DNA of 64,000 bases from Sphingobacterium micropteri (GCF_014692515.1 NZ_JACOIK010000004.1:124001-188000), one strand, 5' to 3'; positions 25,961 to 36,463 are shown, numbered from the stretch's first letter. Notes: generated by a model not told the origin, from the letters alone. Translations and numbers: made by a program.

Positions 25961-27457
25961 CTATCCCTCCTCCTCGGGATCTGCCCAAGCATACGTTTTG
26001 AAAACACTAACGGGTAATCCGCTGCTGCCTACCAGATTACTTATCTTGGTGTAGCTCCACCCCAGCCTCGCCGCTATAGGATGAGGTACACGAGATGATG
26101 TCAATAGGACTTTGTTACCTGCAATCACCGCATCAGCGGGATAAAATACTTTATCCACACCCGCTATTTCAAACTGTGATGGGGCTAAACCATCTTTTGT
26201 TTTCAATCCTGTAGAAGCAAATTGAAAATCGACGATCAACTTGTTGCCATCAACGGTAAATCCATCAAAAATAGGTGAACGGTCGCCGTCTTCTTTTTTA
26301 TAATGTGCTGCTAATGCCAGATATGCAAACCTCAACCCCACGTCCTTTTTATTCTTAGGATGGATATCATCTAAATCTGCTATATCATCATTACAGATGA
26401 TACCACTATTTGCTATGCGTTTGCTAGCTTGCAGCTGTGCAAAGCGCATATTTGGGTTGGCATAATTGGTTTGGAAATTATACATACGTTTGTATGGACA
26501 AATTTGTGCGATGTAAAAAGGGAAGTCGTTGGCTTCTTTGTTCCATAAGGCTCTCCAGCTATCGGCTACTGTTTCCAGCAAGTCAGGATAATAAGAGGGG
26601 TTGTCCATGTTAGCCTCTCCTTGGTACCAAATAGCCCCTGCAATAGGAATATCGCGTATTGGATAAATCATCGCATTATACGCAGCACCGATTTTGTAAG
26701 GTGAGAATGGATCTGCCCGCGGTTGTTTGTCTTGCTGCAATGCAAATTCCCTTACCGATGGGGTGGCGAGTACAGCACTACGTTCGGCCCATACCTCTCC
26801 GGTAGTATCACCCCAACTTGCGTTGATAATACCTATTGGCACCTGAAGAGATTGACGCAACTGCTTAGCGAAATAATATCCGACTGCGCTAAACCACTCT
26901 AAAGAGCTGGGTGAACATTTTTGCCAGGTGGCATTCCATTTATCGGTAGGAGCATCTGCCTGCACCTGTGGTAGATTCAACAAACGAACTCCATTGGAAG
27001 CATCTGCTTTGACTATCTCATCCAACCCGCCTAATACCTCTTTCATCGGGTACCACATATTGGACTGCCCGGAACATAACCACACTTCTCCAATCAAAAT
27101 GTCATTAAATTCGAAACTATTTTTTCCAGACACCTTGATCGCCTGTGCTTCAAAACTCCCAGCAGGTATCCGAATGGATTTGGACCACCTTCCCTCTTGA
27201 TCGACCTCAACCTCATCTACATTCGCTTTATTCCAGCTTGCAGTAATCGTAACATATTGTCCTGGAGTACCCCGTCCAGCTACCATAAAGGTGCTATTTT
27301 GCTGTAAGACCATATTCTTTTGAAGATTATTATTAACCTCCAATATAGCAGACGCAGTCTTGTCAGATGGTGTAGGGATATCCTGTCCGCCTGAATCAGA
27401 ACACCCGAAAGCAAACATCCAACAGCATAACCCAAAGAAAATTTTTCTATTTATCAT
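25961..27457 (-). CDS. Sialate O-acetylesterase-like SGNH esterase
   Basis: 498 residues. A lipoprotein signal (lipobox FGC, Cys about 19) is followed by a short beta domain and the SASA fold: LCSGQSNMWYP (nucleophile Ser132), INASWGDTTGEVW, GAIWYQGEANMDNPSYYPDL, FPFYIAQICPY and the Asp-His end of the triad around DLDDIHPKNKKDVGLR. It removes O-acetyl groups from sugars, probably on the glycan imported by this locus. It is the last gene of the SusCD operon, 11 bp from the glycosidase. Confidence 0.9.
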   Translation of the reverse strand: MINRKIFFGLCCWMFAFGCSDSGGQDIPTPSDKTASAILEVNNNLQKNMVLQQNSTFMVAGRGTPGQYVTITASWNKANVDEVEVDQEGRWSKSIRIPAGSFEAQAIKVSGKNSFEFNDILIGEVWLCSGQSNMWYPMKEVLGGLDEIVKADASNGVRLLNLPQVQADAPTDKWNATWQKCSPSSLEWFSAVGYYFAKQLRQSLQVPIGIINASWGDTTGEVWAERSAVLATPSVREFALQQDKQPRADPFSPYKIGAAYNAMIYPIRDIPIAGAIWYQGEANMDNPSYYPDLLETVADSWRALWNKEANDFPFYIAQICPYKRMYNFQTNYANPNMRFAQLQASKRIANSGIICNDDIADLDDIHPKNKKDVGLRFAYLALAAHYKKEDGDRSPIFDGFTVDGNKLIVDFQFASTGLKTKDGLAPSQFEIAGVDKVFYPADAVIAGNKVLLTSSRVPHPIAARLGWSYTKISNLVGSSGLPVSVFKTYAWADPEEEG

Positions 27458-27468
27458 CTTTTCGCTTG

Positions 27469-28965
27469 TTATGGCATCGTGGTTATCAATATAACGGAAC
27501 GACCTGGTAACTGAACCGTGAAAGCATCATCTTGATGCAGATCGATGTCCTCAACGCTGCTAGGGATCGCAAATCCTTTGCCATCCTTCGCTCCCTCAAA
27601 ATTGGCCCCATCTCCCGCTATATATTGATATACTTTTGCGCCTTGAAGATGTAAACGTTCTTCGGCTTTCAGATGAAGGGTATAATTTGATGCATGAGAG
27701 TTTACCAAAGCAATAGTCATACATCCATCTTTCTTGGCACTGACAGCCTGTAAACCTTTCTTTTCAGGAATATCAACCGGATAAATCGTGCTTCCGTTTG
27801 GAAAATATCGACATAATAAAGACATAGGATAAAACCATGGACGAATAGCCTCGTCTGCCGAGCTACCAAATTTTTCTTCGCCGAATATATTCCAAAAGCC
27901 CCAACGCTTTAATTTATCACCATTATCACTATACATGGCATCATCCATATTCCATAGGATCACGCCATCGTATCCAGCCAGCATATTCTGTACAACGGCA
28001 TCAGCTACATCCACGCCATAAAAAGCATCATAGATCATCATGTTGGAGTCATCTCCCGCAAAAGGGTCATCTGCAATCCGGGCTGCATTGGTTATTCCAT
28101 GTGCCGAATTTGGGTTGTACTTGAATCCGAGTTCGCCCATGATCATCGCTTTGCCATCAGGAACAATACTGCGATAATGCGCAATCACTTTGCGATAGGA
28201 ACCACCTTTGACTTGATCGTCGGTGGGATACGAATGGATATCATAAGCATGTATCTTGTCTCCGAAATAAGCCGCCGGACGTGTAATCCAATCGCTTAAG
28301 CTCGTATCATTCCAGATAGCGACATCTGGGGCAATGACTTCAATGCGATTGTTCAGTCCCTTGGCCTCCATCAAGGATAATAGCTGTTCGTAGGTTCGTT
28401 GCCAAAGGCTATAATCTCCTCCAATAGAAGACCAATCTCCCGCGGGCTCATTGCACATATTGTAATACTTCAGGCAAGTATAGCCTCGTGTATCGAGCAA
28501 ATATTTTAGAAAATCTGTAGAGCGCTCCAACCAAGCTGCATCGACATCACCATTTGGCAGGGCCTCTTCTCCCCATTCGCCATACATAACCTGTATACCT
28601 TTCTCCTGGCAGAAATCCAGAATCCTAAATAATACGCCCTCGCTTATCGCTGGGGAATAAGCCCCATTTTGGTAATAATTCCATCCTTGGGAAGCCATGA
28701 TCCGCACTAAACCAGGCCGTAGAAATTGTACCCGTTCTTCTAGTACATCCCAATCTTTTGTATTAAAGGTGGAGGATCCTGTCCAACGTAAGATATTATC
28801 ATATCCGCCCCACTGTGGGCCGATACCAACAAAAGGAATAGCACTTACCGGTGTAGACCGGATGATGAGATCATTGTTTATATTCTTTGGATTCATCGAC
28901 GTATCTTGACAACCAAATGTTGCGCTGATAAACATGACTAAACAGATAACGATATGTATTTTCAT
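27469..28965 (-). CDS. Clan GH-A glycoside hydrolase lipoprotein
   Basis: 498 residues. Lipobox TFGC (Cys about 19), then a TIM barrel with acid/base YYNMCNEPAGDW (Glu173 of NEP) and nucleophile IMGELGFK (Glu278). This is the two-glutamate arrangement of clan GH-A (GH5, GH39, GH30 type), 105 residues apart. VILWNMDDAMY supplies the usual Trp after strand 8. A C-terminal beta domain follows. I cannot name the GH family, so substrate is unassigned. It lies between the SusD-side lipoprotein and the acetylesterase. Confidence 0.8.
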   Translation of the reverse strand: MKIHIVICLVMFISATFGCQDTSMNPKNINNDLIIRSTPVSAIPFVGIGPQWGGYDNILRWTGSSTFNTKDWDVLEERVQFLRPGLVRIMASQGWNYYQNGAYSPAISEGVLFRILDFCQEKGIQVMYGEWGEEALPNGDVDAAWLERSTDFLKYLLDTRGYTCLKYYNMCNEPAGDWSSIGGDYSLWQRTYEQLLSLMEAKGLNNRIEVIAPDVAIWNDTSLSDWITRPAAYFGDKIHAYDIHSYPTDDQVKGGSYRKVIAHYRSIVPDGKAMIMGELGFKYNPNSAHGITNAARIADDPFAGDDSNMMIYDAFYGVDVADAVVQNMLAGYDGVILWNMDDAMYSDNGDKLKRWGFWNIFGEEKFGSSADEAIRPWFYPMSLLCRYFPNGSTIYPVDIPEKKGLQAVSAKKDGCMTIALVNSHASNYTLHLKAEERLHLQGAKVYQYIAGDGANFEGAKDGKGFAIPSSVEDIDLHQDDAFTVQLPGRSVILITTMP

Positions 28966-28992
28966 TTGATTTTCGTTTTTGAGATTTGTGGT

Positions 28993-29946
28993 CTATTCTG
29001 AAATTTTCTTAATCTGTACCCAGTACTTTTTTGCATTCTCGACAAATCTTTCTCTGTCTTTATAGATATCGATCCATATGAACGTCGGTTCGAGTTCGAA
29101 TTCGAAAGCTTTGTCTTGTATAGTTATGGAATTGTTATAATCGTCAAGTGTAATAGTCCCGCTGCTTATTAACTTCGCCGTTGATACTAATGATGCGGAA
29201 GAGAAACTAATCGTTCCTTGTTTGGAATTTCGTTTCCAGTTACCTTCACCAATCGGGATTTTCCGGTACTTATTATTGACATCGATAGGAATCTTGGCAC
29301 CATCAGGGTCATCTATAAAAATGAAATCAGCATACTCTTGATCTGAGCCAGCATGATTGATGACCTTACCATAAGCATCTCCATCTTCGGTGATGCCTTC
29401 TAACGTAAAAGTCAGTGTATTATCATACTCTGCAATAGGTCCTGTTCCATCCGTCTTCCAATTCCAGCTGCGCTCGGCCATACTGGCATGGGCTGCGGCA
29501 CCGCCATACTCCGGCCAGGCGCCGCCATACACGGATAATGTCGATATTTGCCAAGTACCGACCAACTCATCAGAGAATGGAATATAAGATATTTTCCAAA
29601 CTCTATCCTCCCCTGATTTTGAAGTCACTTTGATCTGGGCGGTCTGCTGATCGTCAAAAGTCAACACTTGGTCCTTGATTACATCTGACGATGCACCGTA
29701 GGACAATTCGAGCTCTTTTATCTTTATGCTTTTGGAATCGCCAACAGTTTGGTTATACATGAAGGTAATCAGACCATTCTGATTCTCATCTCTTCTGATT
29801 GTTGCGTTTCCAACTTGATTCTCAAAGGTAATAAGAAGAATAGCCCGCTCATTGTTCCACTCTTCGTTACGTATCTCTCTCATTAAATCTTTTTTACAAG
29901 AAACGAGCGTAAACATCATCAAAACTATTATCAATTGTGTTTTCAT
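28993..29946 (-). CDS. PUL lipoprotein, putative surface glycan-binding protein
   Basis: 317 residues. Lipobox LVSC with Cys about 17. Residues about 30-130 form an Ig-like module (ITFENQVGNATIRRDENQNG..ELSYGASSDVIKDQVLTFDDQQ..VTSKSGEDRVWKISY) of the DUF5018/PKD-like sort. The C-terminal half is beta-rich with many aromatic residues (YGGAWPEYGGAA, RSWNWKTDG). Its place straight after SusD (3 bp) is where glycan-binding SusE/SusF-type proteins sit. No catalytic motif seen. Confidence 0.7.
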   Translation of the reverse strand: MKTQLIIVLMMFTLVSCKKDLMREIRNEEWNNERAILLITFENQVGNATIRRDENQNGLITFMYNQTVGDSKSIKIKELELSYGASSDVIKDQVLTFDDQQTAQIKVTSKSGEDRVWKISYIPFSDELVGTWQISTLSVYGGAWPEYGGAAAHASMAERSWNWKTDGTGPIAEYDNTLTFTLEGITEDGDAYGKVINHAGSDQEYADFIFIDDPDGAKIPIDVNNKYRKIPIGEGNWKRNSKQGTISFSSASLVSTAKLISSGTITLDDYNNSITIQDKAFEFELEPTFIWIDIYKDRERFVENAKKYWVQIKKISE

Positions 29947-29949
29947 AAT

Positions 29950-31446
29950 CTAAATTCTTGGTATGTTGGGATTGAGATCTAGTTCTTTTTGCGGAATAGG
30001 ATAATAAGCCGCTTGCTCTTCTGAAATCCCTGAAGCGGCGGCGCGCGGATCTGTACTAACAACCACTGCCTTGCGTCTTAAATCGTGCAACCTCTTGCCT
30101 TCAAATGCAAGCTCAAAGCTTCGCTCGTTGAACACCGCATTACGAAAATCAGCGAGATTTAAACTTGATGACAAATCGTCCAGTCCTGCACGATGACGTA
30201 TCGCGTTGATCCAATGATATCCCTCCTGTGTAGGACCAACTGCTTCGGCATAGATAAGTGCAACTTCTGAAAATCGAATTAAAAATGGCCGTGTACTGGA
30301 TTTGACGCCTACAAAGTCTGGGTCTATATATTTTCGCGTCAAAAAATAATCATTTAGTTCTGAAGTACTTCCGTCTTCCTTCGTATAGAAACGCTTCGTC
30401 ATTAGTTCGGTCTTACGTTTATCGGAAGCATCGAAACTGTTTGCAAACAATTCGGTGGTCATAAATACGCCCCATCCCATATTAGTCGATTTGGTATAGG
30501 TTCCATCTGGATTGGCAAACCACAAACTTGTACCGTTTTTGTAGGGAATAAACATCTTGTCTATGGAAGAGAAATTACCCTCGTCTACGCCGCTTTTGTC
30601 CATAGACATGATAAAAATATGTTCAGGACCATCCGGTTTACGGGTATCATAGATACTAATCAGATCTGGCGACAAGCCATATGTAGATTGATCATAGAGC
30701 ACCTTTCGGGACCATTCTGCAGCGTACTGATACATCTGCGCAATATCCTTGTTCATTTCCTTATAACCATCGACCTGATTTTCCTTGGAAGAAGCAATGC
30801 TGAGGTATACCTTGGCAAGCAGAGCCTGTGCTGCTACTTTGTCTACTCTCCCTACTATCCGTCTGATAGACATCCTCTTTTCGGCTTCCAAACAGTCATT
30901 TATAATAAAATCATATAATTCATCAAAATCTTTAGGCATAGGTGCTATTGCCTGTGAAGCAGATGTAATAGACGCTTTATGAAGGGGTACTAATCCATAG
31001 ATTTGTATAAGATGGTAGTAATTCCACGCCCGTAGAAAGTAGGCTTCGCCTAATATACTGGATTTAAAGTCTTCGCTAAGATTACTATGTATAACATTGT
31101 CGATGACTGCATTGGCTCTATTTATCGCAATGTAGCAATATTTGTAATAAAGTTCCAATTGCTCATTCTCCCGAAATAACGCATAATCCCAACGATTGAT
31201 CTCTTGCGAACCAAAACCCTCCTCGCCTTTTACATCACAGCTTTCCGTAGCTAGCTCATTGATATAGAATATAGCCCGTACGTACTCATTATAGGAAAAG
31301 GTGTTGTAAGCATAAAAAAGAGCTGATTCGGCATCTTCATTTGTTTTGTAAAAATTTTCTTCTGAATAGAAACCATAGGGTTCTTCTTCGAGATCGCATC
31401 CCGTAAACATGGAACATATGATCAATAATATTAAATATCTGTACAT
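29950..31446 (-). CDS. SusD/RagB family outer-membrane glycan-binding lipoprotein
   Basis: 498 residues. Lipobox FTGC (Cys about 16), then the SusD helical fold: EEEPYGFYSEENFYKTNEDAESAL, YKYCYIAINRANAVIDNV, GEAYFLRAWNYYHLIQIYG, AAQALLAKVYLSIAS (TPR part) and the C-terminal RFSEVALIYAEAVG...RNAVFNERSFELAFEGKRLHDLRR. It caps the SusC channel and binds the glycan. It follows susC by 11 bp. Confidence 0.96.
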   Translation of the reverse strand: MYRYLILLIICSMFTGCDLEEEPYGFYSEENFYKTNEDAESALFYAYNTFSYNEYVRAIFYINELATESCDVKGEEGFGSQEINRWDYALFRENEQLELYYKYCYIAINRANAVIDNVIHSNLSEDFKSSILGEAYFLRAWNYYHLIQIYGLVPLHKASITSASQAIAPMPKDFDELYDFIINDCLEAEKRMSIRRIVGRVDKVAAQALLAKVYLSIASSKENQVDGYKEMNKDIAQMYQYAAEWSRKVLYDQSTYGLSPDLISIYDTRKPDGPEHIFIMSMDKSGVDEGNFSSIDKMFIPYKNGTSLWFANPDGTYTKSTNMGWGVFMTTELFANSFDASDKRKTELMTKRFYTKEDGSTSELNDYFLTRKYIDPDFVGVKSSTRPFLIRFSEVALIYAEAVGPTQEGYHWINAIRHRAGLDDLSSSLNLADFRNAVFNERSFELAFEGKRLHDLRRKAVVVSTDPRAAASGISEEQAAYYPIPQKELDLNPNIPRI

Positions 31447-31457
31447 ATCAAAAATTT

Positions 31458-34400
31458 TTAAAATGTAAAATCAACACCAAAAGAGAACATTCTCAACTTC
31501 GGATACCCTCCGCCGTAGCGTCCATTGAGCCCTACCTCTGGATCGTATCCCTCGAATTTTGTGAATGTATAAGGGTTTTCTGCATTAATAGAAATCCGCG
31601 CCTGCTTTACCCATTTTTGATTTTCTAATGGAATACGGTAGCCAACGTTAATATTTTGGATACGCAGAAAACTACCATCTTTTATAAACCAATCGGACGT
31701 ATAATGTAATCTCCCCTGTCTCACGCTTGGATATTCATTACTTGGATTATCGGGTGTCCACCTCAGGGGAACATACAATGCGGAATTGTACATACCACTC
31801 CATAAAACGTCATTACCAAATACGCCGTTAAGAAATACATTCATATCCAAGTTTTTATACCGGAGATTGAGATTTAAACTCGCCATAAAATCGGGATTAG
31901 GGTCGCCTATCACCGTTCGATCTTTGGTATCGAATACACCATCCTGATTAAGGTCTGTGTAAAGAAACTCACCTGCTCGTGCTTCCGCACCGACTAATCC
32001 TGCAGCTTCCCCTTCCCTATCCGATTGAACAATGCCATGCACACGATATCCGTAAAATACATTTACCGGTAAGCCCACCGCCAAAATATTTGGTGAAGGT
32101 TCTCTAAAGGGATCCATACCGCCACCGTAATATTCATAATAAGTGTCTGATAAAAAGTCTCGATTAAGCCCGGAACTGATAGCATTTCCCAGACTGACTA
32201 CTTTGTTGACGTTTCTGGAGAATATAAATGTACCCGACAGCTCCCAATCCTGCTTGCGGATGATATCTCCATGAAGTGTAAGTTCTATACCCTTATTATT
32301 AATTTCTCCGTCATTGACCCACATACGATCATAACCTGAACTCAGTGTTAAGTAGCGTTCCCGCAACAGATCAAAAGTATTTTTACTGTAATAATCTACC
32401 GTCACCGCTAGCCTATTATTAAAAAATGAAAAGTCTGCACCGAAATTGTATTGTGCCGTCGTCTCCCAACGCAAATCTTTGTTGGGTATACCTCCCCATT
32501 CCTTATATCGCCCACCTACGCCAGTATAACCGATAACATATCCGGGTCCTATCGCTGTACTCCATCCTCCATCGGTATAAAATGTTTCAATGCCATAACG
32601 GCTCAATGTCTGATAGGGAGAAATACCCTGATTACCGGATATACCATAACTCGCTCGCAGTTTAAATTCATCGAATAGATTTAAATCTTTTATAAACTGT
32701 TCTTGATGCAGCTTCCAGCTCACTGCTCCAGATGGGAAATAGGCCCATTTATGGTTTGTACTGAATTTGGAAGAACCGTCCGAACGCATCGTTAACGTAA
32801 GAAGATACTTGTCTTTGAATGCATAGTTTAAGCGTCCAAAATACGAGAGTAGTTTCGTCTCAGTCTGCCCATTACGATGTCGATTGAGCTCCGGTGAGCC
32901 CGATGCCATATTTTCGTTATTCAAGGCACCATTCTTAAAATTATACGACTCCATTGCCGAGCTACGAGCAAGGGAATATTCGTAGGAATGCCCAAGCATA
33001 GCGGTGAGATCGTGGTTTTGCTTAACTAATTTTTGATAAGTCAGATAGGTATCTGCCGTATACACCTGCCCCATCCAATTATCTAAATATGCTGCACCTT
33101 TATTATTTGTACCGGTTTCGGTATATCTATCCGGCTCGAAACGATCCTGTATAGAAGCACCGTATTTATAATTAAGCTGCGATTTGAGACTCAGACCTGA
33201 GATCAGCTGCAGGTCCAACAGCCAGGAGGAAATGATGTCAGTTCCTTTAGCGGTATTTTTACGATTGTCTGTCCAAGCCATAGGATGACTGTAATCCGCA
33301 TTTCCTTCCAAAAAATAACTTCCATCTTCGTTGTATACTGGCCATAGCGGGTTCCGCCAATAAGCTAATCCGGTATTGGTACGACGATTGTCTTTAGAAA
33401 GATTGTTAAACGCACTGATATTTAAATATTTATTAAATTGATGTCTAATATTCGAACTCACAATCTGTTTACCGTAGTTATCTCTGATGTAGGACCCTTG
33501 TTGTAAAAGGTTGTTTGCACTCAGGTTAAATGAAGTTTTGTCATTTGCGGTTGCCAGCGATATCGTCGATGTGTTGTTTACTGGATTATCCCTGAATACA
33601 ACTTTAGACCAATCTGTAAAATGTGGCCATGCACCGCTCTGAATTTCATCAACAGCGGGAAAGTATATGCCTGTTGAGTTCACTGCTCCAACGTAAAGCG
33701 GTGGCATATTGCCGTTAATCTTGGCCTCGTTGTCCAATTGGGCCATTAGCGCGGGATCTGTCCATTGGATAAACTCGGATGTGAATTGGGATAAAGTCGT
33801 CTGGTGCTTAATACTAATATCGGTCTGCCCGTTTTTAGCCTTCTTCGTTGTGACCATAATGACGCCATTCGCTCCCCGAGATCCATATATGGATGATGCG
33901 GAAGCATCTTTTAGCACCTCGATCGATACAATATCAGCTGGGTTAATCTGCTTGAGGTTACCGGCATCGCCGATAGGAAATCCATCTACCACAATCAATG
34001 GTGAATTAGAGCCCCGCAAAGAACTTCCACCACGTATGCGGACAGTAGTGCCTGCGCCAGGATCTTGGGAAGTCTTGACTATTTGAAGGCCGGCGGCTCG
34101 TCCTTGCAATAAACTTTCGATGGAGTTTGCGGGAATATCTTGGATATCCTCGGTTTTTACATTGGTCATCGAGCCCGTTAGATCTTTCTTTTTTATGGTA
34201 CCATATCCAACGACAAGCACCTCATCGATATTATCCATAGATTCTTTCAACACCACATCAATTATATTACTGTCCTCTACAGGGACTTCTTGTTTGTCAT
34301 ATCCGACCATGCTGAAGAGTAGAATCTCGCTCTCAAATAATACAGGAATGCTATAATTCCCTCCTTCATCCGTGGAAGTTACTTTGGAGATTTGTACTGT

Positions 34401-34880
34401 ACTAACCGTTACCCCTCGAATGGGCTGCCCGTGCGCATCAGTAACTTTACCGTTAATAATACGTTCTTGCTTTTGCATCGTTGTCGTTAGAGGTGATGTT
34501 TTGGAAGCAACCTTTTGATCTACCGGAAGTGGTTTTAGGATGATCGTTCCGGCACTAAGTACCCAGCCTACTGGTTGATCTCGTAAAATTTCTTCCATAG
34601 CGCGTTGCAATTCCATGTTTTGCACATTGGCATTTACAGACAATTTTGCAAGCTCCTTTCCATACAGGAAAAAGGGATATCCCGATTGATCTTGCACACT
34701 CTTCATAACCTTTGCTAAAGGCTGATTATGTGCGCTAATATTAATTTTCTGGGCTGAGCTGTGATGAGCTAGAACCTGGAAAACAGTTAAAAACGTAATA
34801 CATACTGCTAGTTTCATAACCAGAATACATCGGAATGCTAAAGGCCAAACTCGGTCTTTAACATATTCATAAAAAATCAT
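31458..34880 (-). CDS. SusC/RagA TonB-dependent transporter with STN signalling domain
   Basis: 1140 residues. Signal peptide (ends about 44, SSA-Q), then an STN domain (about 46-120, NQPLAKVMKSVQDQSGYPFF), a carboxypeptidase-regulatory-like beta domain (RIINGKVTDAHGQPIRGVTV), plug (VVGYGTIKKKDLTGSMTNV, RIRGGSSLRGSNSPLIVVDG, VLKDASASSIYGSRGANGV) and the long beta-barrel ending in VDFTF. The STN domain fits signalling through the FecR anti-sigma and the ECF sigma factor. Partner of the SusD behind it. Confidence 0.96.
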   Translation of the reverse strand: MIFYEYVKDRVWPLAFRCILVMKLAVCITFLTVFQVLAHHSSAQKINISAHNQPLAKVMKSVQDQSGYPFFLYGKELAKLSVNANVQNMELQRAMEEILRDQPVGWVLSAGTIILKPLPVDQKVASKTSPLTTTMQKQERIINGKVTDAHGQPIRGVTVSTVQISKVTSTDEGGNYSIPVLFESEILLFSMVGYDKQEVPVEDSNIIDVVLKESMDNIDEVLVVGYGTIKKKDLTGSMTNVKTEDIQDIPANSIESLLQGRAAGLQIVKTSQDPGAGTTVRIRGGSSLRGSNSPLIVVDGFPIGDAGNLKQINPADIVSIEVLKDASASSIYGSRGANGVIMVTTKKAKNGQTDISIKHQTTLSQFTSEFIQWTDPALMAQLDNEAKINGNMPPLYVGAVNSTGIYFPAVDEIQSGAWPHFTDWSKVVFRDNPVNNTSTISLATANDKTSFNLSANNLLQQGSYIRDNYGKQIVSSNIRHQFNKYLNISAFNNLSKDNRRTNTGLAYWRNPLWPVYNEDGSYFLEGNADYSHPMAWTDNRKNTAKGTDIISSWLLDLQLISGLSLKSQLNYKYGASIQDRFEPDRYTETGTNNKGAAYLDNWMGQVYTADTYLTYQKLVKQNHDLTAMLGHSYEYSLARSSAMESYNFKNGALNNENMASGSPELNRHRNGQTETKLLSYFGRLNYAFKDKYLLTLTMRSDGSSKFSTNHKWAYFPSGAVSWKLHQEQFIKDLNLFDEFKLRASYGISGNQGISPYQTLSRYGIETFYTDGGWSTAIGPGYVIGYTGVGGRYKEWGGIPNKDLRWETTAQYNFGADFSFFNNRLAVTVDYYSKNTFDLLRERYLTLSSGYDRMWVNDGEINNKGIELTLHGDIIRKQDWELSGTFIFSRNVNKVVSLGNAISSGLNRDFLSDTYYEYYGGGMDPFREPSPNILAVGLPVNVFYGYRVHGIVQSDREGEAAGLVGAEARAGEFLYTDLNQDGVFDTKDRTVIGDPNPDFMASLNLNLRYKNLDMNVFLNGVFGNDVLWSGMYNSALYVPLRWTPDNPSNEYPSVRQGRLHYTSDWFIKDGSFLRIQNINVGYRIPLENQKWVKQARISINAENPYTFTKFEGYDPEVGLNGRYGGGYPKLRMFSFGVDFTF

Positions 34881-34949
34881 AAGTTTGTATCGTTTGATAT
34901 TGTTAAAAAATAAGGTGACTAAACTGATTGATTAGCTTATCAAACTTTC

Positions 34950-34981
34950 CGGATAGAGTGGCCGCTCTATCCGTTTTTTTT
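34950..34981 (+). terminator. Plus-strand intrinsic terminator inside the SusC-FecR gap
   Basis: Stem CGGATAGAG/CTCTATCCG (34950-34958 with 34965-34973) followed by T8 on the plus strand only. The genes on both sides run on the minus strand, so the direction is unexpected. No plus-strand gene ends here. Confidence 0.65.
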
Positions 34982-35086
34982 AAGCTATCAAAAAGGATGT
35001 GATCCAGTATCAAAAATGTGTGTATAGCATCATAATTATATTATATGGGTGAATAAATTGAGTAATTCGGTTGTGAGTTGGTGGAA

Positions 35087-36292
35087 TTAAAGCGAAACAA
35101 TTAGCTTTTTTTGATCTCCATTTTTTTCTATGTTGAATGTTACGCCTCCTTCTTTAAGTATGGCGAGCACTTCGGATATTTTTTTTGTTCTACTAATTTC
35201 CCCGTAAAAATAGGTTTGCTTATTACTCCCCTTATAAATAACCTCGATGTCGTACCATCTACTGATTTGTGCCATAGCGTCCGATAGAGGTGTCTCATTA
35301 AATACAAATTTATTGTCTTTCCAAGCGGCAAACTCTTCTACATTAACATTTGTCTTTTTCAATTCATTGGCTTCGTAAATACCTTGCTCTCCTGGTTTTA
35401 ATTTCATATTTCCTTGGGATGTTTTGAGCAAAACCGATCCTTCCACTAAAGTCGTCGTACAGCTGACTTCATCGCCGTAAGCTTTTAAATTAAACTGGGT
35501 TCCTAACACCTCAATCGTCTGTGTTGCAGATTTTACCAAAAATGGGACATGCCCAGATTCGCTTTCCATTTTTGCAACATCAAAATAGGCTTCACCTTCC
35601 AACTCAACAACGCGTGACTTTGGGGTAAATCTAATTGGATATTTAAGTTTTGAATCAGCATTAAGCCATACAGCCGTACCGTCTGACAACGTGACTTGGT
35701 ATTTTCCTCCGCGAGGAACTGATATGGTTACCACATCGGTATTTTGTAGGTGCCCCGCTGTAACTGCTGCACCATCGGCATAAGTAAGCTGACTTCCCAT
35801 AACGATTCCTTCTTTCTCGCCACTCAATTCAACAATGCGTCCATCTGCCAGCGTCAGGGAGGCCCTATCTTTACCGGGTTCAATATCTATCATTGCTTCC
35901 ATGTTTTCTCTGTTCGTCGGTGAAGTCACGCTATCTCTATAGTGATACACCCCTATACTAAATAGTGTAATAATTAGTATAGCCGCAGCATACGGAACCA
36001 GATGTCTGTATAACCTTAAATTGATCTGACGACGGGATTTTTTAGATTGAGATATCTTTTGTAACACGCTATCTTCTAGACGGCTATTCCATACTTCCTG
36101 ATCTAAAAACTCTAATTCAAACCAAATGCAAATATCTTCCCACAAGAGGTCTTCGTGAAGAACACGGTGCAGAAACTTACTACGCTGTTCTGATTTTTCT
36201 GCCCAAGAATGCAGATCGTCCCGCTCTTGCGGCGTAATATCACCATCTAACATTTTTTTAATAAGATCTGTTATTTCCTCTCTATTGGTCAT
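35087..36292 (-). CDS. FecR-family anti-sigma factor
   Basis: 401 residues. The N-terminal cytoplasmic anti-sigma region (about 1-85, LIKKMLDGDITPQERDDLHSW) is followed by one membrane helix (VPYAAAILIITLFSIGVYHY, about 97-116), the periplasmic FecR domain (VPRGGKYQVTLSDGTAVWLN, ELEGEAYFDV, VLGTQFNLKAYG) and the C-terminal DUF4974 part (FNETPLSDAMAQISRWYDI). It holds the sigma factor until the STN domain of SusC signals. The usual adjacent sigma gene is missing upstream; the only one is 9 kb downstream at 25.3 kb. Confidence 0.94.
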   Translation of the reverse strand: MTNREEITDLIKKMLDGDITPQERDDLHSWAEKSEQRSKFLHRVLHEDLLWEDICIWFELEFLDQEVWNSRLEDSVLQKISQSKKSRRQINLRLYRHLVPYAAAILIITLFSIGVYHYRDSVTSPTNRENMEAMIDIEPGKDRASLTLADGRIVELSGEKEGIVMGSQLTYADGAAVTAGHLQNTDVVTISVPRGGKYQVTLSDGTAVWLNADSKLKYPIRFTPKSRVVELEGEAYFDVAKMESESGHVPFLVKSATQTIEVLGTQFNLKAYGDEVSCTTTLVEGSVLLKTSQGNMKLKPGEQGIYEANELKKTNVNVEEFAAWKDNKFVFNETPLSDAMAQISRWYDIEVIYKGSNKQTYFYGEISRTKKISEVLAILKEGGVTFNIEKNGDQKKLIVSL

Positions 36293-36463
36293 TATACAAT
36301 ATTCTATAGGTTACAGGATAGAAACGGTAGAAAAGGAAGGACCTTAGTAAAAAAAGAAAATAAATTGCAAACATGTATTTAAAACTGCCAAATCTTGATA
36401 ATGAGTCGGATCGAACCCGTTTATTTTTCTTATTTTAGTAGGTCATCAATCCGTTATAGCGTC

